DNA of 64,000 nt from assembly GCF_021290985.1 (NCBI RefSeq), contig NZ_JAJOYU010000016.1:46765-110764 (forward strand), written 5' to 3'. Positions 41,984 to 51,753 of this stretch are shown piece by piece. Each line of letters opens with the position of its first letter. Positions within the stretch are counted from its first letter, which is position 1. The notes beneath the pieces were generated by a model. It searched no databases and was not told where the DNA came from. It saw only the letters and a program-made list of their open reading frames with translations. The position numbers and the translations under genes were made by a program. Origin of the DNA: Rheinheimera soli. Lineage in GTDB: Bacteria > Pseudomonadota > Gammaproteobacteria > Enterobacterales > Alteromonadaceae.

Positions 41984-42649
41984 TTACAGCAGTTGCCATG
42001 TCCCTTGCCGCAGTTCAAGGCTTTGAAGTTTCTGTTCTTCCTGGCCATTGTGATGATGCAGCCGGATAAATTCTGCTTTTTCCGGACTCACCCAGCGCAC
42101 ATCCAGTGGGTTCCAGGGTTGTATTCTGTTGTCGTCACCGCTGAGTACCAGTTCGGCCTGTAGCTTGTGGTTACGGATCTGGTAAATCACCACCAGATTG
42201 GCGTTTTCCTTATCTGAAAGCCCCTCGGAATACACCAGTAAACGTTTGTTGTCCGGAGATAACAAAGGAAAGCCATTAATCTGGGTTTGTAAACCGGTCT
42301 GAGTATTCACCAGATACACACTGCGGCCACGGTATTCAAAAACCCAAATCACGGCCAGTTGCACAGCTGCTAAATAAGACACCAGATAAGGCTGGGTATC
42401 TTCGTCGGTTTTTTCTTTAAACACAGGGAAAGCCAAAGCTCCGGCCTTGGTTTGCAAATGCAGAAAATTGCTGTTGCGTTGTACCTCAAAAGGCACTTTG
42501 GGTAACAGATCTTCCTCCAGCTCTTCAGCGCAAGAGCGTTCAAGTTCCACTTCAAACTCACATGCCATTGCAGTCGTCGCAATAGCACTGCAAAATAGCC
42601 AAAACAGGAACGACAGCGCTGTTTTTTGCAGTAAGCTGATGTTGGGCAT
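41984..42649 (-). CDS. Secreted protein of unknown function
   Basis: This 221-residue protein has a signal peptide (LLQKTALSFLFWLFCSAIATTAMA, residues 5-28). The mature protein has two cysteines near its start (CEFEVELERSCAEE) and beta-rich sequence (VYLVNTQTGLQTQINGFPLLSPDNKRLLVYSEGL) that resembles blades of a propeller. The ATG at 42649 is chosen because GAGGAA lies 8 nt upstream and it starts the signal peptide. No family is recognised. Confidence 0.7.
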   Translation of the reverse strand: MPNISLLQKTALSFLFWLFCSAIATTAMACEFEVELERSCAEELEEDLLPKVPFEVQRNSNFLHLQTKAGALAFPVFKEKTDEDTQPYLVSYLAAVQLAVIWVFEYRGRSVYLVNTQTGLQTQINGFPLLSPDNKRLLVYSEGLSDKENANLVVIYQIRNHKLQAELVLSGDDNRIQPWNPLDVRWVSPEKAEFIRLHHHNGQEEQKLQSLELRQGTWQLL

Positions 42650-42795
42650 CAGAAGTGTTCCTCGCCTGAGTGGGATCTTCGGGTCGTCTTGTGGCTTAGT
42701 GTAGGTAAATTTGCGCTGCACTTCGTAGAATTTCATCTGAACATGCGAATAAAATAGGGTGAATGGATAAATGGTCAGTTATCAGGGAGCGGAAT

Positions 42796-43485
42796 ATGGC
42801 ACAGCAACAAAAAACAGTGCTGATCACAGGTGCAAACCGGGGTATAGGTTTTGCTATTGCTAAAAGTTTGATAAAGCAAGGTGGTTTTCAAGTGCTGTTG
42901 GCGGCCAGGCAGCAAAAAGATGCGGAAGAGGCGGTGTCTTTGTTGGGGGCTGGTATAGCGCTGCGGCTGGATTTAACTGATCCCTTATTGCTGGAACAAA
43001 AAGCGCTACAAATTGAGCGTCAATATGGTCCTGTAGATGTGCTGATCAATAACGCTGCCATGCTGCATTCCACTGATGTACCGCACACTCAGGCTGAAGA
43101 TTTAATCCACAGCTTGTCGGTCAATACTGTGGCACCTTTTATACTGTGCAAAGTCTTCGGGCAGTTGATGAAACAAAGGGGCTATGGCCGAATTGTTAAT
43201 CTTTCATCCAGTTGGGGCAGTTTTTCCGAAGGTTTGGAAGGGCCTGCTTGTTATGCCATCAGTAAAGCGGCGCTAAATGCCGTTACTGTTAGTTGTGCCC
43301 GTGAATTTATGCCGGAAGTGAAGGTGAATGCCGCTTGTCCTGGTTGGGTTCGCACCCGTATGGGTGGAGAAGCCGCCGATTTAAGTCCGGAGCAAGGAGC
43401 GGAAACACCAGTCTGGCTGGCCACATTAGCTGAGGATGGCCCGACCGGTGCATTTTTCCGCAATAAAACTCAGATTGACTGGTAG
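42796..43485 (+). CDS. Short-chain dehydrogenase/reductase 1
   Basis: This 229-residue Rossmann oxidoreductase carries the cofactor motif TGANRGIG (near residues 11-18), NNAA (about 82-85), catalytic Ser near 132 (NLSSSWGS) and YxxxK (YAISK, about 148-152). The ARxxKDAEEA region suggests NADPH preference, as in carbonyl reductases. The ATG at 42796 follows GGGAG closely. It is convergent with a second SDR gene (14 nt between stops). The substrate is unknown. Confidence 0.9.
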   Translation: MAQQQKTVLITGANRGIGFAIAKSLIKQGGFQVLLAARQQKDAEEAVSLLGAGIALRLDLTDPLLLEQKALQIERQYGPVDVLINNAAMLHSTDVPHTQAEDLIHSLSVNTVAPFILCKVFGQLMKQRGYGRIVNLSSSWGSFSEGLEGPACYAISKAALNAVTVSCAREFMPEVKVNAACPGWVRTRMGGEAADLSPEQGAETPVWLATLAEDGPTGAFFRNKTQIDW

Positions 43486-43499
43486 TTGGTGGTGCAGGT

Positions 43500-44243
43500 T
43501 TAGAAGTCCTGCACAGTAGGGCGTAGCACTATTTCGTTAATATCTACATCCTTTGGTTGTTCTATCGCATAGGCCACAGCCCGTGCCACTGAATCCGCCG
43601 GAATAGCGATTTGATAGAAGTTACCCACAAATTCAGCACTTTGTTGATGGCTGCTGCCGTGTTTCAGTTCTGAATCTACCGCACCTGGCAAAATAGTCGT
43701 AGTGCGGATAGCTCCACCTACTTCATGGCGCAAACCTTCGCTGATGGCTCGTACCGCAAACTTAGTACCGCTGTACACTGTGCCGCCCGGGCTGAATACT
43801 TTAATACCAGCCACAGAGGAAATATTAATAAAATGGCCGGATTGTTGTTGTTCAAATACAGGCAGCGCTGCTGCAATGCCATACAACACACCTTTGATAT
43901 TGATGTCGATCATTCGATCCCATTCATCAATTTTTAATTCACTGATAGGGGCAATAGACATCAGGCCTGCGTTATTCAGCATGACATCCAACTGACCAAA
44001 ACGACTGACAGCCAGATCGACCAGGGCTTTTACCTCGTTGGCTTTAGTCACGTCTGTCACCAGATATGCCGCTTGTCCGCCTTTGGCTTCAATACGTGCT
44101 GTTATCTGCTGCAGTTTGTCTTCGCGACGCGCACCCAATACTACATTGGCGCCTAAGCTGGCCAGATGGTAAGCCGTGGCTTCACCTAAACCGCTGCTGG
44201 CACCTGTGATCACTACCGTTTTTCCTGCAATATTCTGACTCAT
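43500..44243 (-). CDS. Short-chain dehydrogenase/reductase 2
   Basis: This 247-residue enzyme has [12 protein letters not shown] (LNNAGLM), catalytic Ser in INISSVAG and YSGTK, and ends [12 protein letters not shown] like the YdfG/NADP-dependent 3-hydroxy acid dehydrogenase branch. The ATG at 44243 follows GGGAA. It is divergent from a LysR regulator across a 118-bp gap with a palindromic operator, the usual arrangement for a LysR-controlled SDR gene. The substrate is unknown. Confidence 0.92.
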   Translation of the reverse strand: MSQNIAGKTVVITGASSGLGEATAYHLASLGANVVLGARREDKLQQITARIEAKGGQAAYLVTDVTKANEVKALVDLAVSRFGQLDVMLNNAGLMSIAPISELKIDEWDRMIDINIKGVLYGIAAALPVFEQQQSGHFINISSVAGIKVFSPGGTVYSGTKFAVRAISEGLRHEVGGAIRTTTILPGAVDSELKHGSSHQQSAEFVGNFYQIAIPADSVARAVAYAIEQPKDVDINEIVLRPTVQDF

Positions 44244-44339
44244 GGCTATATTCCCGTTCAGGTTAAACAAAGTTAATTTCGACCTGCTCAGTATGAAGTG
44301 ATAGACAAATCCAAAAAATGGAAATATTTTGATTTTTTA

Positions 44340-44356
44340 ATTCCAATAATTGGAAT
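44340..44356. promoter_or_regulatory. Candidate LysR operator
   Basis: ATTCCAAT-A-ATTGGAAT is a perfect 8-bp inverted repeat with a 1-bp centre that contains the T-N11-A LysR box. It ends 5 nt before the LysR start codon, so binding there should repress the regulator itself while acting on the divergent SDR gene. Confidence 0.75.
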
Positions 44357-44361
44357 AGTTA

Positions 44362-45273
44362 ATGCTCAACAAAGTCGAATTATTGCGAATTTTTTGTACT
44401 GCGGCAGAAAGTGACAGTTTTAAAGCAGCAGCTGTGCGGCTGGGCATTTCACCTCAGGCTGTAACCAGAGCAGTGCAGCAATTGGAGCAAAGTACTGGTG
44501 AGGTGTTGTTCCATCGCAGTACCCGTCATATCCGGCTGACCCGTTTTGCTGAAGGTTTTGCGATTCAGGCGAAACATAGTCTGCAGCAATTGGATGCTTT
44601 GTTTCAGCAGCATCAGGCTGTTTCAAATAACACTATTGCCGGATTAGTGCGGGTGGCCGCTCCGAAAGTGATTCGGCCTATACTGATGCCTGTGCTGAGT
44701 GCTCTGGCACAGCAACATCCAGCTTTGCAGCTCGATTTACGTTTGTCGGATCAGATTGCGGATGTAGTGGATGAGCAAATTGATGTTGGAGTGCGGATTG
44801 GACTGATCCGGGACAACAGTTTTATTGCTCGTAAAGTATCTTCTGTGGGTCTGTTTCTGACCGCCAGCCCTTTGTTGCTGTCAAAATACCAGGTGCCGCT
44901 GGACTTAGAACAACTGGCCGAGCTGCCGACAACAGCTTTGATGGACAAAGCAACAGGCCGGGCCTGGCACTGGTATTTTCAAGAGGGCCAGCTATGGTCT
45001 CCGAAAAAAATCAGTTTTGTAGCAGATGATTCCGAAACGGAAGCCGATGCAACTCTGGCTGGTCTTGGTGTATCGCAACTGGCATCTTGTATGGCCATTC
45101 CTCATCTGCGCACTGGTGCTTTAGTTCGTTTGCTGCCCGAACTTGATCCCAAACCCTGGCCTTTGTCTGTGTACAGGCCCCAACGTGGCCCTGTACCAGA
45201 CAGGGTCAGGTTAGTATTTGATGCGCTGATTACAGCACTAAGTGACAAAGAGATATTTCCTGAATCGCCTTAA
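44362..45273 (+). CDS. LysR-family transcriptional regulator
   Basis: This 303-residue regulator has an N-terminal winged helix (VELLRIFCTAAESDSFKAAAVRLGISPQAVTRAVQQLEQSTGEVLFHR) and a periplasmic-binding-like effector domain (IAGLVRVAAPKVIRPILMPVLSALAQQHPALQLDLRLSDQIADVVDEQIDVGVRIG), typical of the AaeR/DsdC-like branch that often regulates a divergent SDR gene. The operator lies between it and the SDR gene. The effector is unknown. Confidence 0.92.
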   Translation: MLNKVELLRIFCTAAESDSFKAAAVRLGISPQAVTRAVQQLEQSTGEVLFHRSTRHIRLTRFAEGFAIQAKHSLQQLDALFQQHQAVSNNTIAGLVRVAAPKVIRPILMPVLSALAQQHPALQLDLRLSDQIADVVDEQIDVGVRIGLIRDNSFIARKVSSVGLFLTASPLLLSKYQVPLDLEQLAELPTTALMDKATGRAWHWYFQEGQLWSPKKISFVADDSETEADATLAGLGVSQLASCMAIPHLRTGALVRLLPELDPKPWPLSVYRPQRGPVPDRVRLVFDALITALSDKEIFPESP

Positions 45274-45296
45274 TGTTAAAGCAAGATGCCTTGAGT

Positions 45297-46148
45297 TTAC
45301 TCGGGCACATGAATTCGCGCTTTCACGTACTTCAGCTGAGCCACTATGGTGAAGGTCATAATGACCAGCAGGGACCAGGAGCTCCATTTGCCAACATGCA
45401 CCACAGACCAGGCGCCAAGCTGGTTTGGATAACTCCACAAGCCCATAAAAGTGCTGATGTTTTCTGCCAGCCAGATAAAAAATCCAACCAACACAAAACC
45501 AAGCAACAAGGGCATTTGCCGTTCCTTATCCAGCGGATAGTAGAACACCATAGTTCTGGCATACAAACCTAAGGTAATAGCCGCCAGATACCAGCGGTAA
45601 TCACCAATATAATGATGGCTGAAGAAGTTAAGATAAATCAGAGACGCAATCAAAGCAGCCATCCAATAAGGCGGATGATGACGCACTCTTAACTCCATAA
45701 GCCGCCAGATTTGAATAATGTAACTGCCGACCGCCGCATACATAAAACCGGCAAAAAGTGGCACGCCGAACACTTTGCTGAACGCCGGATCCGGGTAGCT
45801 CCAGGACTGAATAGCACCAGAGGTTTTAAAGACTTCCAGCGCAAAACCAACGACATGAAACAAGCTGATGGCTTTGGCTTCATCCCAGGTTTCCAGTTTG
45901 GCCCAGACCATCCAGATTTGGATCAGCAAAGCCAGTAGCAACAGCAGATCATAACGGCTGACACCCGCTATACCTTCGCGTGGTACTAGCAGCACAGACA
46001 GAAAAAACAAGCCAACAAATAAGCAGGCGCGGGCCTGTTTAATACCAAAAAATAAAAACTCCCAGCAAAAGCGCTGTAGTGCCGAACTGTCTGCTGGCGC
46101 TTTAACAGACATAAGCCATTGATCGAACATATTAAGTTGCAGAGCCAT
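45297..46148 (-). CDS. DUF817 family membrane protein
   Basis: This 283-residue protein has about eight transmembrane helices and matches DUF817: FEFLFFGIKQARAC-like FLFFGIKQARACLFVGLFF, WAKLETWDEAKAISLFHVVGFALEVFKTSGAIQSWSYP and LAENISTFMGLWSYPNQLGAW. The family is annotated as integral membrane proteins without known activity. The start at 46148 is chosen because AAGGA lies upstream; a longer in-frame start exists. It is convergent with the LysR gene. Confidence 0.9.
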   Translation of the reverse strand: MALQLNMFDQWLMSVKAPADSSALQRFCWEFLFFGIKQARACLFVGLFFLSVLLVPREGIAGVSRYDLLLLLALLIQIWMVWAKLETWDEAKAISLFHVVGFALEVFKTSGAIQSWSYPDPAFSKVFGVPLFAGFMYAAVGSYIIQIWRLMELRVRHHPPYWMAALIASLIYLNFFSHHYIGDYRWYLAAITLGLYARTMVFYYPLDKERQMPLLLGFVLVGFFIWLAENISTFMGLWSYPNQLGAWSVVHVGKWSSWSLLVIMTFTIVAQLKYVKARIHVPE

Positions 46149-46376
46149 CGAATAAACAATCCTTTGATGAGGGCGAATATGAAAGATGAAATCCAAAGCT
46201 CACTTGTAACATTGCTTTTGGTTTGGCTCAATTCTATGACTGATAAATTTTAGCTTCCGGTAGCTTATTCAGCTGAATTGGTCGCTTAAATTGTTCAATT
46301 TAACCGGATTTAGCTTGTTGTTCGTCGCAGCTTTGGTCACTCTCTGCTGCACTACACTTAAAAAGGAAACACCCCT

Positions 46377-47894
46377 ATGAAAACAGTGATGACCAGTCTG
46401 GCCACTTTGCTCTTGTCCTACTCTGCTGTAGCCGCAGTTCCGGCTATTGAAATGAACCAGAAGGCTGAACTGGATGCCGATACACTGGTGCTGCTGGTCA
46501 GCCCGGAGCAACTGACTCAATCTTCTTCTGCAGTGTTGCAACACAAAGCCATACAGCACGCTATTAAAACCGCAGACTTTAAAGCCAAAAAAGCCGCTCA
46601 GCTGGATGTGCTGGCTGAAGTGGCTGGTTACAACAGAGTGGTTCTGCTCGGTACAGGTGAACCTAAAGATCTGACTGCTGCCACAAGTAACAACCTGGGG
46701 GCAGACATTGCCGCCTGGATGAAAAAAGACAAAGCCAACTCTTTTACGGTAGACACTGCTGGTCTGCAATCGGCTTTAAGCAATGCTGATTTTGCGGCTC
46801 AGTTGGCGCATGGTATTGAATTACGTTCTTACAGCTTTGACCGCTACTTCACCAAAAACAAAGCAGAAAAAGCCAAAAAGCTGGAAATACTGGTGACAGA
46901 TGAACAAGCTGCAGATCGCCAGTTCAGCAAGCTGCAGGCTGTTACTCAGGGCGTGTTTTTAGCCCGAGATATGGTGAATGAACCTGCCGCAGGCTTAACA
47001 CCAGAAACTTTTGCTGAGCAAGCAAAAACACTGGAAAAGTTGGGTGTCAAAGTACGGGTGCTGGATGTGCCAGCAATGGAAAAACTTGGTATGGGTGCAT
47101 TATTGGCTGTGGGTAAAGGCAGTCAAAGACCTCCCCGTTTAGTGGTTGCGCACTGGCAGGGCAGTGAACAGAAGCCACTGGCCATTGTAGGCAAGGGCAT
47201 TACTTTTGATACGGGCGGTTACAATCTGAAAACAGATTCCGACTCTATAGTGAGAATGACCAGCGATATGGCAGGTGCAGCAGCGGCTTTAGGCACGATC
47301 AAAGCATTGGCGCTGCAAAAAGCCCCTGTCAATGTGGTCGCTGTGATGGCAATGGCCGAGAATATGATTTCGGATAAAGCCATGTTACCAGGCGATGTGT
47401 TGAAATCTGCTGCGGGTTTAACTATTCAGGTCACCAATACCGATGCCGAGGGCCGTTTAGTCCTGGCCGATGCCCTGTGGTATGCCAATAAAGAATTCCA
47501 GCCGCGCGCTATGGTGGACATTGCTACCTTAACAGGTGCCAAAGTTGGGGCTGTAGGTACTTATTATGCCGGTTTGTTTTCAGAGCAGCAGTCGCTGGTG
47601 GATCAACTGACCTTAGCGGGTGAAAAAGTAGATGAGCCAGTCTGGCGCTTGCCTTTAGGTTCGCAGTTTGCTGATGAAATCAAAAGTGATATTGCTGATA
47701 TGAAAAACACCGGCAGCAGCACTGGTGCTTCCACTGCGGCCTGGTTCTTAAAGCAATTTACCGGTGATACACCCTGGGCTCACCTGGATATCGCAGGCAA
47801 TGCGTTAAGTAGAACAGATAACGAAGTGAATACCAAAGGTGCAACGGGTTATGGTGTGCGTTTACTGACGGAATGGGCTTTGCAACAGCCATAA
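46377..47894 (+). CDS. Exported leucyl aminopeptidase (M17)
   Basis: This 505-residue metalloaminopeptidase has an N-terminal signal peptide (to about residue 20, VAA), the M17 N-terminal domain, then the catalytic domain with the metal ligands of PepA: Lys and Asp in GKGITFDTGG, Asp in MTSDMAGAA and Asp/Glu in NTDAEGRLVLAD. Most M17 enzymes are cytosolic; this one should be in the periplasm or secreted, where it would trim peptides. An AAGGAA Shine-Dalgarno precedes the ATG. It is monocistronic. Confidence 0.93.
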   Translation: MKTVMTSLATLLLSYSAVAAVPAIEMNQKAELDADTLVLLVSPEQLTQSSSAVLQHKAIQHAIKTADFKAKKAAQLDVLAEVAGYNRVVLLGTGEPKDLTAATSNNLGADIAAWMKKDKANSFTVDTAGLQSALSNADFAAQLAHGIELRSYSFDRYFTKNKAEKAKKLEILVTDEQAADRQFSKLQAVTQGVFLARDMVNEPAAGLTPETFAEQAKTLEKLGVKVRVLDVPAMEKLGMGALLAVGKGSQRPPRLVVAHWQGSEQKPLAIVGKGITFDTGGYNLKTDSDSIVRMTSDMAGAAAALGTIKALALQKAPVNVVAVMAMAENMISDKAMLPGDVLKSAAGLTIQVTNTDAEGRLVLADALWYANKEFQPRAMVDIATLTGAKVGAVGTYYAGLFSEQQSLVDQLTLAGEKVDEPVWRLPLGSQFADEIKSDIADMKNTGSSTGASTAAWFLKQFTGDTPWAHLDIAGNALSRTDNEVNTKGATGYGVRLLTEWALQQP

Positions 47895-48063
47895 GGCTTT
47901 TGTGATCAGCAATTCAGTATTGTTTGTCATAAATGCAGGAACATGGCCCTGTCTGTTTGCTGGCTGAGGTAGAAACCCAGCCAGCTGCGTTTGACGGCTG
48001 ATCCCTGCTGCGGGAATGCCGTACACTAAAAACATCTTGGTATGCAGGTTTAAAATTTAACAG

Positions 48064-50142
48064 ATGACTTTGTTTTTGAGACTCTTTTTCTCTGCTGTTT
48101 TACTGCTGCTGGCGGCTGGCACTGTTCAGGCTCAAACCAGTGGTTGGGTCAAGGCCAGCCATTTAAAAGCAGAGCTGGTCAGCGATCATCAGGACCTGAT
48201 GCCCGGGCAGACATTTAAACTGGCGCTGCATTTTATTCCGGATGACCATTGGCATACCTATTGGCAAAACCCCGGAGATTCCGGCTTAGCCACCAGTATT
48301 GACTGGACTTTGCCCGAAGGCGTGACAGCTGACGATATCCAGTGGCCGGCTCCTATGGCAATTGCAGTACCCCCACTGGTCAATTACGGTTTTGAAGGCC
48401 CCACTATTTTAGTGTCGGAACTCACTATTCCTGCCGATTTCAAACAGTCTCAACTCCCCATCAAAGCCAAAGTGGACTGGTTGGTGTGCAAAGAAATTTG
48501 TATTCCGGCAGAGGCCAGTTTTGAGTTGAATTTACCTGTCACACAAACCGCTATTGAAGCACGTGACTACAAACAACTCTTTGAGCAAGCCAGCCAGAAG
48601 CAACCAAAGCCAGTGTCGCTGCAAGGCCGTTATGATGTGCAAAATCAGAAGTTTTCCGCTGTTGTGCAGATGCCGGAAGACTTAAAAGTATCGGCTTTTT
48701 TTGTCTCAGCACCCGAGCTGGTCGATCATGCCGCGCCACAGGAAATGGATTGGGTTGACGGCGAATTGTTATTACGCCAGCAGAAAAACACTTACTTCAG
48801 CCAGACGCCAGCCCAGTTTGAACTGGTGTTAAATACTGTGGCAGGCCCTGTATTGCTGCAGCTACAGCACGAAGGCGTGCCAGTTAGCTCAGAACTCAGT
48901 CTGGCCAGCTTCAGCCTGCTGGATTGGTTGGCAATGTTGCTGCTGGCCGCTTTGGGTGGTTTGATCCTGAACCTGATGCCGTGCGTATTCCCCGTGTTGT
49001 CATTAAAAGCTTTAAGTCTGGCCAATGGCCAGAATTCGACACCGCAGATCAAAGCTGAAGCCTTATGGTACAGCGCTGGTGTCATCATTAGTTTTGTGTT
49101 GTTAGCTGCGGTACTGTTGCTGTTCCGGACTGCAGGTCAGGCTGCTGGTTGGGGCTTCCAATTACAGAATCCGTTGATCGTAGGCCTGTTGGCTTATCTG
49201 TTGTTTATTTTAGGTTTAAGTTTATCTGGTGTGATGCAACTGGGCTCAGGCTGGATGAATTCAGGCCAGCAACTGACGCAAAAGCAAGGTCATAAAGGTT
49301 CGTTTTTTACCGGTGTGTTGGCTGTAGTAGTGGCCAGCCCTTGCACAGCGCCTTTTATGGGCACGGCTTTAGGTTATGCCGCCACTCAGCCTGCGTTGGC
49401 GGCTTTGGCTATTTTTGCTGCGTTAGGTTTGGGTATGGCGTTGCCTTTCCTGCTATTGGCCTGGTGGCCTGGTTTTGCTGCTGTGCTGCCTAAACCTGGG
49501 CTTTGGATGGAAAAGCTAAAGCAATGGCTGGCCTATCCTTTGTATTTAAGTGCGGTCTGGCTGTTGTGGGTTTATGGCCGTCAGCAAGGTTTAGATGCCT
49601 TAGCTTTGGCTTTGGTAGGGCTGGTATTAATGGGTGCGGCGTGCTGGTTGTGGGGGCAGCAGCAACTGCAACAAGCCGGTAAAGTCAGCAGTCTGATAGC
49701 CTTGTTTCTTGTGGCTGGCTCCGTGGCTTTACTCTGGTATCCACAGCCTGCGGCTCAGAAGATTACACAAACTGATCATGCCGAAGCCTGGTCAGAACAA
49801 CGCTTAAAGCAACTGGTGCAGGAGGGAAAACCTGTACTGGTGAACATGACAGCCGACTGGTGTATCACTTGTTTAGTGAATGAACGTGTGGCACTCAACA
49901 CAGACAGCAGCAAAGCGGCTATGGCATTGTATAACCTGACTTATTTAAAAGGCGACTGGACTAATAAAGACCCGGCCATTAGTGCCTACTTACGCCAGTT
50001 CCAGCGCGATGGTGTGCCTTTGTATGTGTTGTATTGGCCAGGACAGCCGCCGGAAATTTTACCCCAAATTTTAACGCCGGATTCATTGCGTCAGGCGTTA
50101 GAGCAATTGAGCAGTAAACAACCCTTAATTACTAGTCGATAG
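48064..50142 (+). CDS. DsbD/ScsB-like protein-disulfide reductase
   Basis: This 692-residue inner-membrane protein has a signal peptide, an N-terminal periplasmic domain (about 25-290, with the pair CKEIC), eight helices (about 300-580) including MPCVFPVLSLKALSL and a second cysteine in VASPCTAPFMG, and a C-terminal thioredoxin domain with active site CITC in NMTADWCITC. It passes electrons from cytosolic thioredoxin to periplasmic thiols. The length and N-domain are closer to ScsB than to classical DsbD. It is followed after 16 nt by a redoxin, a likely partner. Confidence 0.93.
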   Translation: MTLFLRLFFSAVLLLLAAGTVQAQTSGWVKASHLKAELVSDHQDLMPGQTFKLALHFIPDDHWHTYWQNPGDSGLATSIDWTLPEGVTADDIQWPAPMAIAVPPLVNYGFEGPTILVSELTIPADFKQSQLPIKAKVDWLVCKEICIPAEASFELNLPVTQTAIEARDYKQLFEQASQKQPKPVSLQGRYDVQNQKFSAVVQMPEDLKVSAFFVSAPELVDHAAPQEMDWVDGELLLRQQKNTYFSQTPAQFELVLNTVAGPVLLQLQHEGVPVSSELSLASFSLLDWLAMLLLAALGGLILNLMPCVFPVLSLKALSLANGQNSTPQIKAEALWYSAGVIISFVLLAAVLLLFRTAGQAAGWGFQLQNPLIVGLLAYLLFILGLSLSGVMQLGSGWMNSGQQLTQKQGHKGSFFTGVLAVVVASPCTAPFMGTALGYAATQPALAALAIFAALGLGMALPFLLLAWWPGFAAVLPKPGLWMEKLKQWLAYPLYLSAVWLLWVYGRQQGLDALALALVGLVLMGAACWLWGQQQLQQAGKVSSLIALFLVAGSVALLWYPQPAAQKITQTDHAEAWSEQRLKQLVQEGKPVLVNMTADWCITCLVNERVALNTDSSKAAMALYNLTYLKGDWTNKDPAISAYLRQFQRDGVPLYVLYWPGQPPEILPQILTPDSLRQALEQLSSKQPLITSR

Positions 50143-50158
50143 CCACAGGAGTTAAACC

Positions 50159-50755
50159 ATGAAACTCAAGCTTGCTTTAAGTTTATCTGCATTATTTTTT
50201 GCAGGCACTTTGTTTGCCGCACCTCAAGTCGGTCAGGCCGCACCGGCATTCAACCTGACTGACAGCAAAGGTCAGAGCCATTCGTTAGCCGACTTTGCTG
50301 GCAAAACTGTAGTGCTGGAATGGACCAATCACGATTGTCCTTTTGTGGTTAAACATTACAGCGGCAACATGCAGGGCTTACAAAAACAGTTTGGTACTGA
50401 TGATGTGGTCTGGTTGACAGTGATTTCATCAGCTCCGGGTAAACAAGGCCATGTGACTCCAGCTAAAGCGGATGAGCTGACCAGCAGCCGTAATGCAACT
50501 CCGGATGCCGTTTTATTTGATGAAACAGGTGTCACAGGTAAAGCTTATGATGCCAAAACCACACCTCATATGTATGTAATTGATAAAAAAGGTGTATTGC
50601 AATATATGGGCGGCATCGACAGCATTCCGTCAGCCAAAGTGGATGACATTGCTAAAGCCACACCCTATTTTTCTGACGCCTTAACAGCTGTATTGGCAGG
50701 TAATCCGGCCAACCCGGCAGTGACTAAGCCTTATGGTTGCAGCATTAAGTACTAA
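50159..50755 (+). CDS. Periplasmic peroxiredoxin-like (AhpC/TSA) protein
   Basis: This 198-residue protein has a signal peptide (to about residue 20) and a thioredoxin-like redoxin domain: APAFNLTDSKGQSHSLADFAGKTVVLEWTNHDCPFVVKHY, with one conserved cysteine in NHDCPF, and TPHMYVIDKKGVLQYMGGID. A second cysteine (GCSIKY) lies near the end. It belongs to the family next to ScsB-like reductases and is probably kept reduced by it. It shares a transcript with the ScsB-like gene; a terminator follows. Confidence 0.9.
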   Translation: MKLKLALSLSALFFAGTLFAAPQVGQAAPAFNLTDSKGQSHSLADFAGKTVVLEWTNHDCPFVVKHYSGNMQGLQKQFGTDDVVWLTVISSAPGKQGHVTPAKADELTSSRNATPDAVLFDETGVTGKAYDAKTTPHMYVIDKKGVLQYMGGIDSIPSAKVDDIAKATPYFSDALTAVLAGNPANPAVTKPYGCSIKY

Positions 50756-50774
50756 TTGAACTTTCCCTCTGAAA

Positions 50775-50802
50775 AGCCGCCTTAATCAGCGGCTGTTTCT
50801 TT
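50775..50802 (+). terminator. Terminator after the redoxin gene
   Basis: AGCCGC and GCGGCT form a 6-bp stem with an 8-nt loop followed by GTTTCTTT, about 20 nt after the stop codon. Confidence 0.7.
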
Positions 50803-50863
50803 GCCTTGATAAAAATCCGGATTTACTCTTTTACCCCTGCGTTAAACAAGGTATAAGTGCGCA

Positions 50864-51721
50864 ATGAAAACTCCAAAACGCATTCAGCCGCTGATCGACG
50901 AAGGTCTGGTGGATGAAGTACTCAGGCCACTGATGAGTGGCAAAGAAGCCTCCGTATACGTGGTACGTTGCGGGGACGATATTCGCTGCGCCAAAGTTTA
51001 TAAAGACGCCAGTCAGCGCAGCTTTAAAAAAGCAGTGCAGTATCAGGAAGGGCGTAAAGTACGCAGTTCCAGACGAGCCCGGGCTATGGAAAAGGGTTCG
51101 AGCTTTGGGCGTGAACAAGCCGAAGAAAGCTGGCAAAACGCTGAAGTTGATGCTTTGTACAAACTGGCCGACGCTGGTGTACGGGTGCCTGTGCCTTATG
51201 GCTGCTTTGACGGCATTTTGCTGATGGAATTGATTTTAGATGCCGAAGGTGATGTTGCCCCTCGCCTCAATGATATTCAGCTGACCGCCGAACAAGCTCG
51301 TCGTGACCACAAAACCATGATGCAGGATATTCTGCGCATGTTGTCCGTAGGTTTAGTGCATGGCGACTTATCCGAATTTAACGTCCTACAGGACCCACAA
51401 GGTCCTGTCATTATCGACTTACCGCAAGCCGTAGACGCTGCTGCCAATAACAATGCACAGTGGATGTTGGAGCGGGATGTGAATAACATTACCCAGTATT
51501 ACGCTCAGTTTGCACCTGAACTTGCCGCTACCAAATATGCCAAAGAAATCTGGGCTTTATTTGAAGCTGGTAATTTAAATCCAAATACCGAACTGACAGG
51601 CGAATTCGCTGAAGCAGAACAGGCCGCTGATGTCGGTGCTGTGCTGGATGAAATCAACGCCGCTTTTGCTGAAATGCAAGAGCGCAAAGAACGGCAACAG
51701 GCCGCCAATGAACCGGATTAA
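50864..51721 (+). CDS. RIO-type serine protein kinase (PA4780-like)
   Basis: This 285-residue cytosolic kinase is of the RIO1 type found in Pseudomonas and relatives (PA4780). ATP-binding MSGKEASVYVV, Lys in RCAKVYKD, catalytic loop VHGDLSEFNVL and metal-binding IIDLPQAVD are present. A glutamate-rich tail (residues 240-285) follows. In archaea and eukaryotes RIO kinases act in ribosome maturation; the bacterial role is unknown. It begins 108 nt after the redoxin stop and is followed by an isochorismatase-like gene. Confidence 0.92.
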   Translation: MKTPKRIQPLIDEGLVDEVLRPLMSGKEASVYVVRCGDDIRCAKVYKDASQRSFKKAVQYQEGRKVRSSRRARAMEKGSSFGREQAEESWQNAEVDALYKLADAGVRVPVPYGCFDGILLMELILDAEGDVAPRLNDIQLTAEQARRDHKTMMQDILRMLSVGLVHGDLSEFNVLQDPQGPVIIDLPQAVDAAANNNAQWMLERDVNNITQYYAQFAPELAATKYAKEIWALFEAGNLNPNTELTGEFAEAEQAADVGAVLDEINAAFAEMQERKERQQAANEPD

Positions 51722-51753
51722 CAACGCCTGATACTTCAGGTGGGGAGCAGGAT

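Noticed and set aside
46269..46769. 166-residue minus-strand ORF over the M17 start
   Set aside because: It overlaps the signal peptide and N-domain of a clear aminopeptidase gene and has shadow-type composition.
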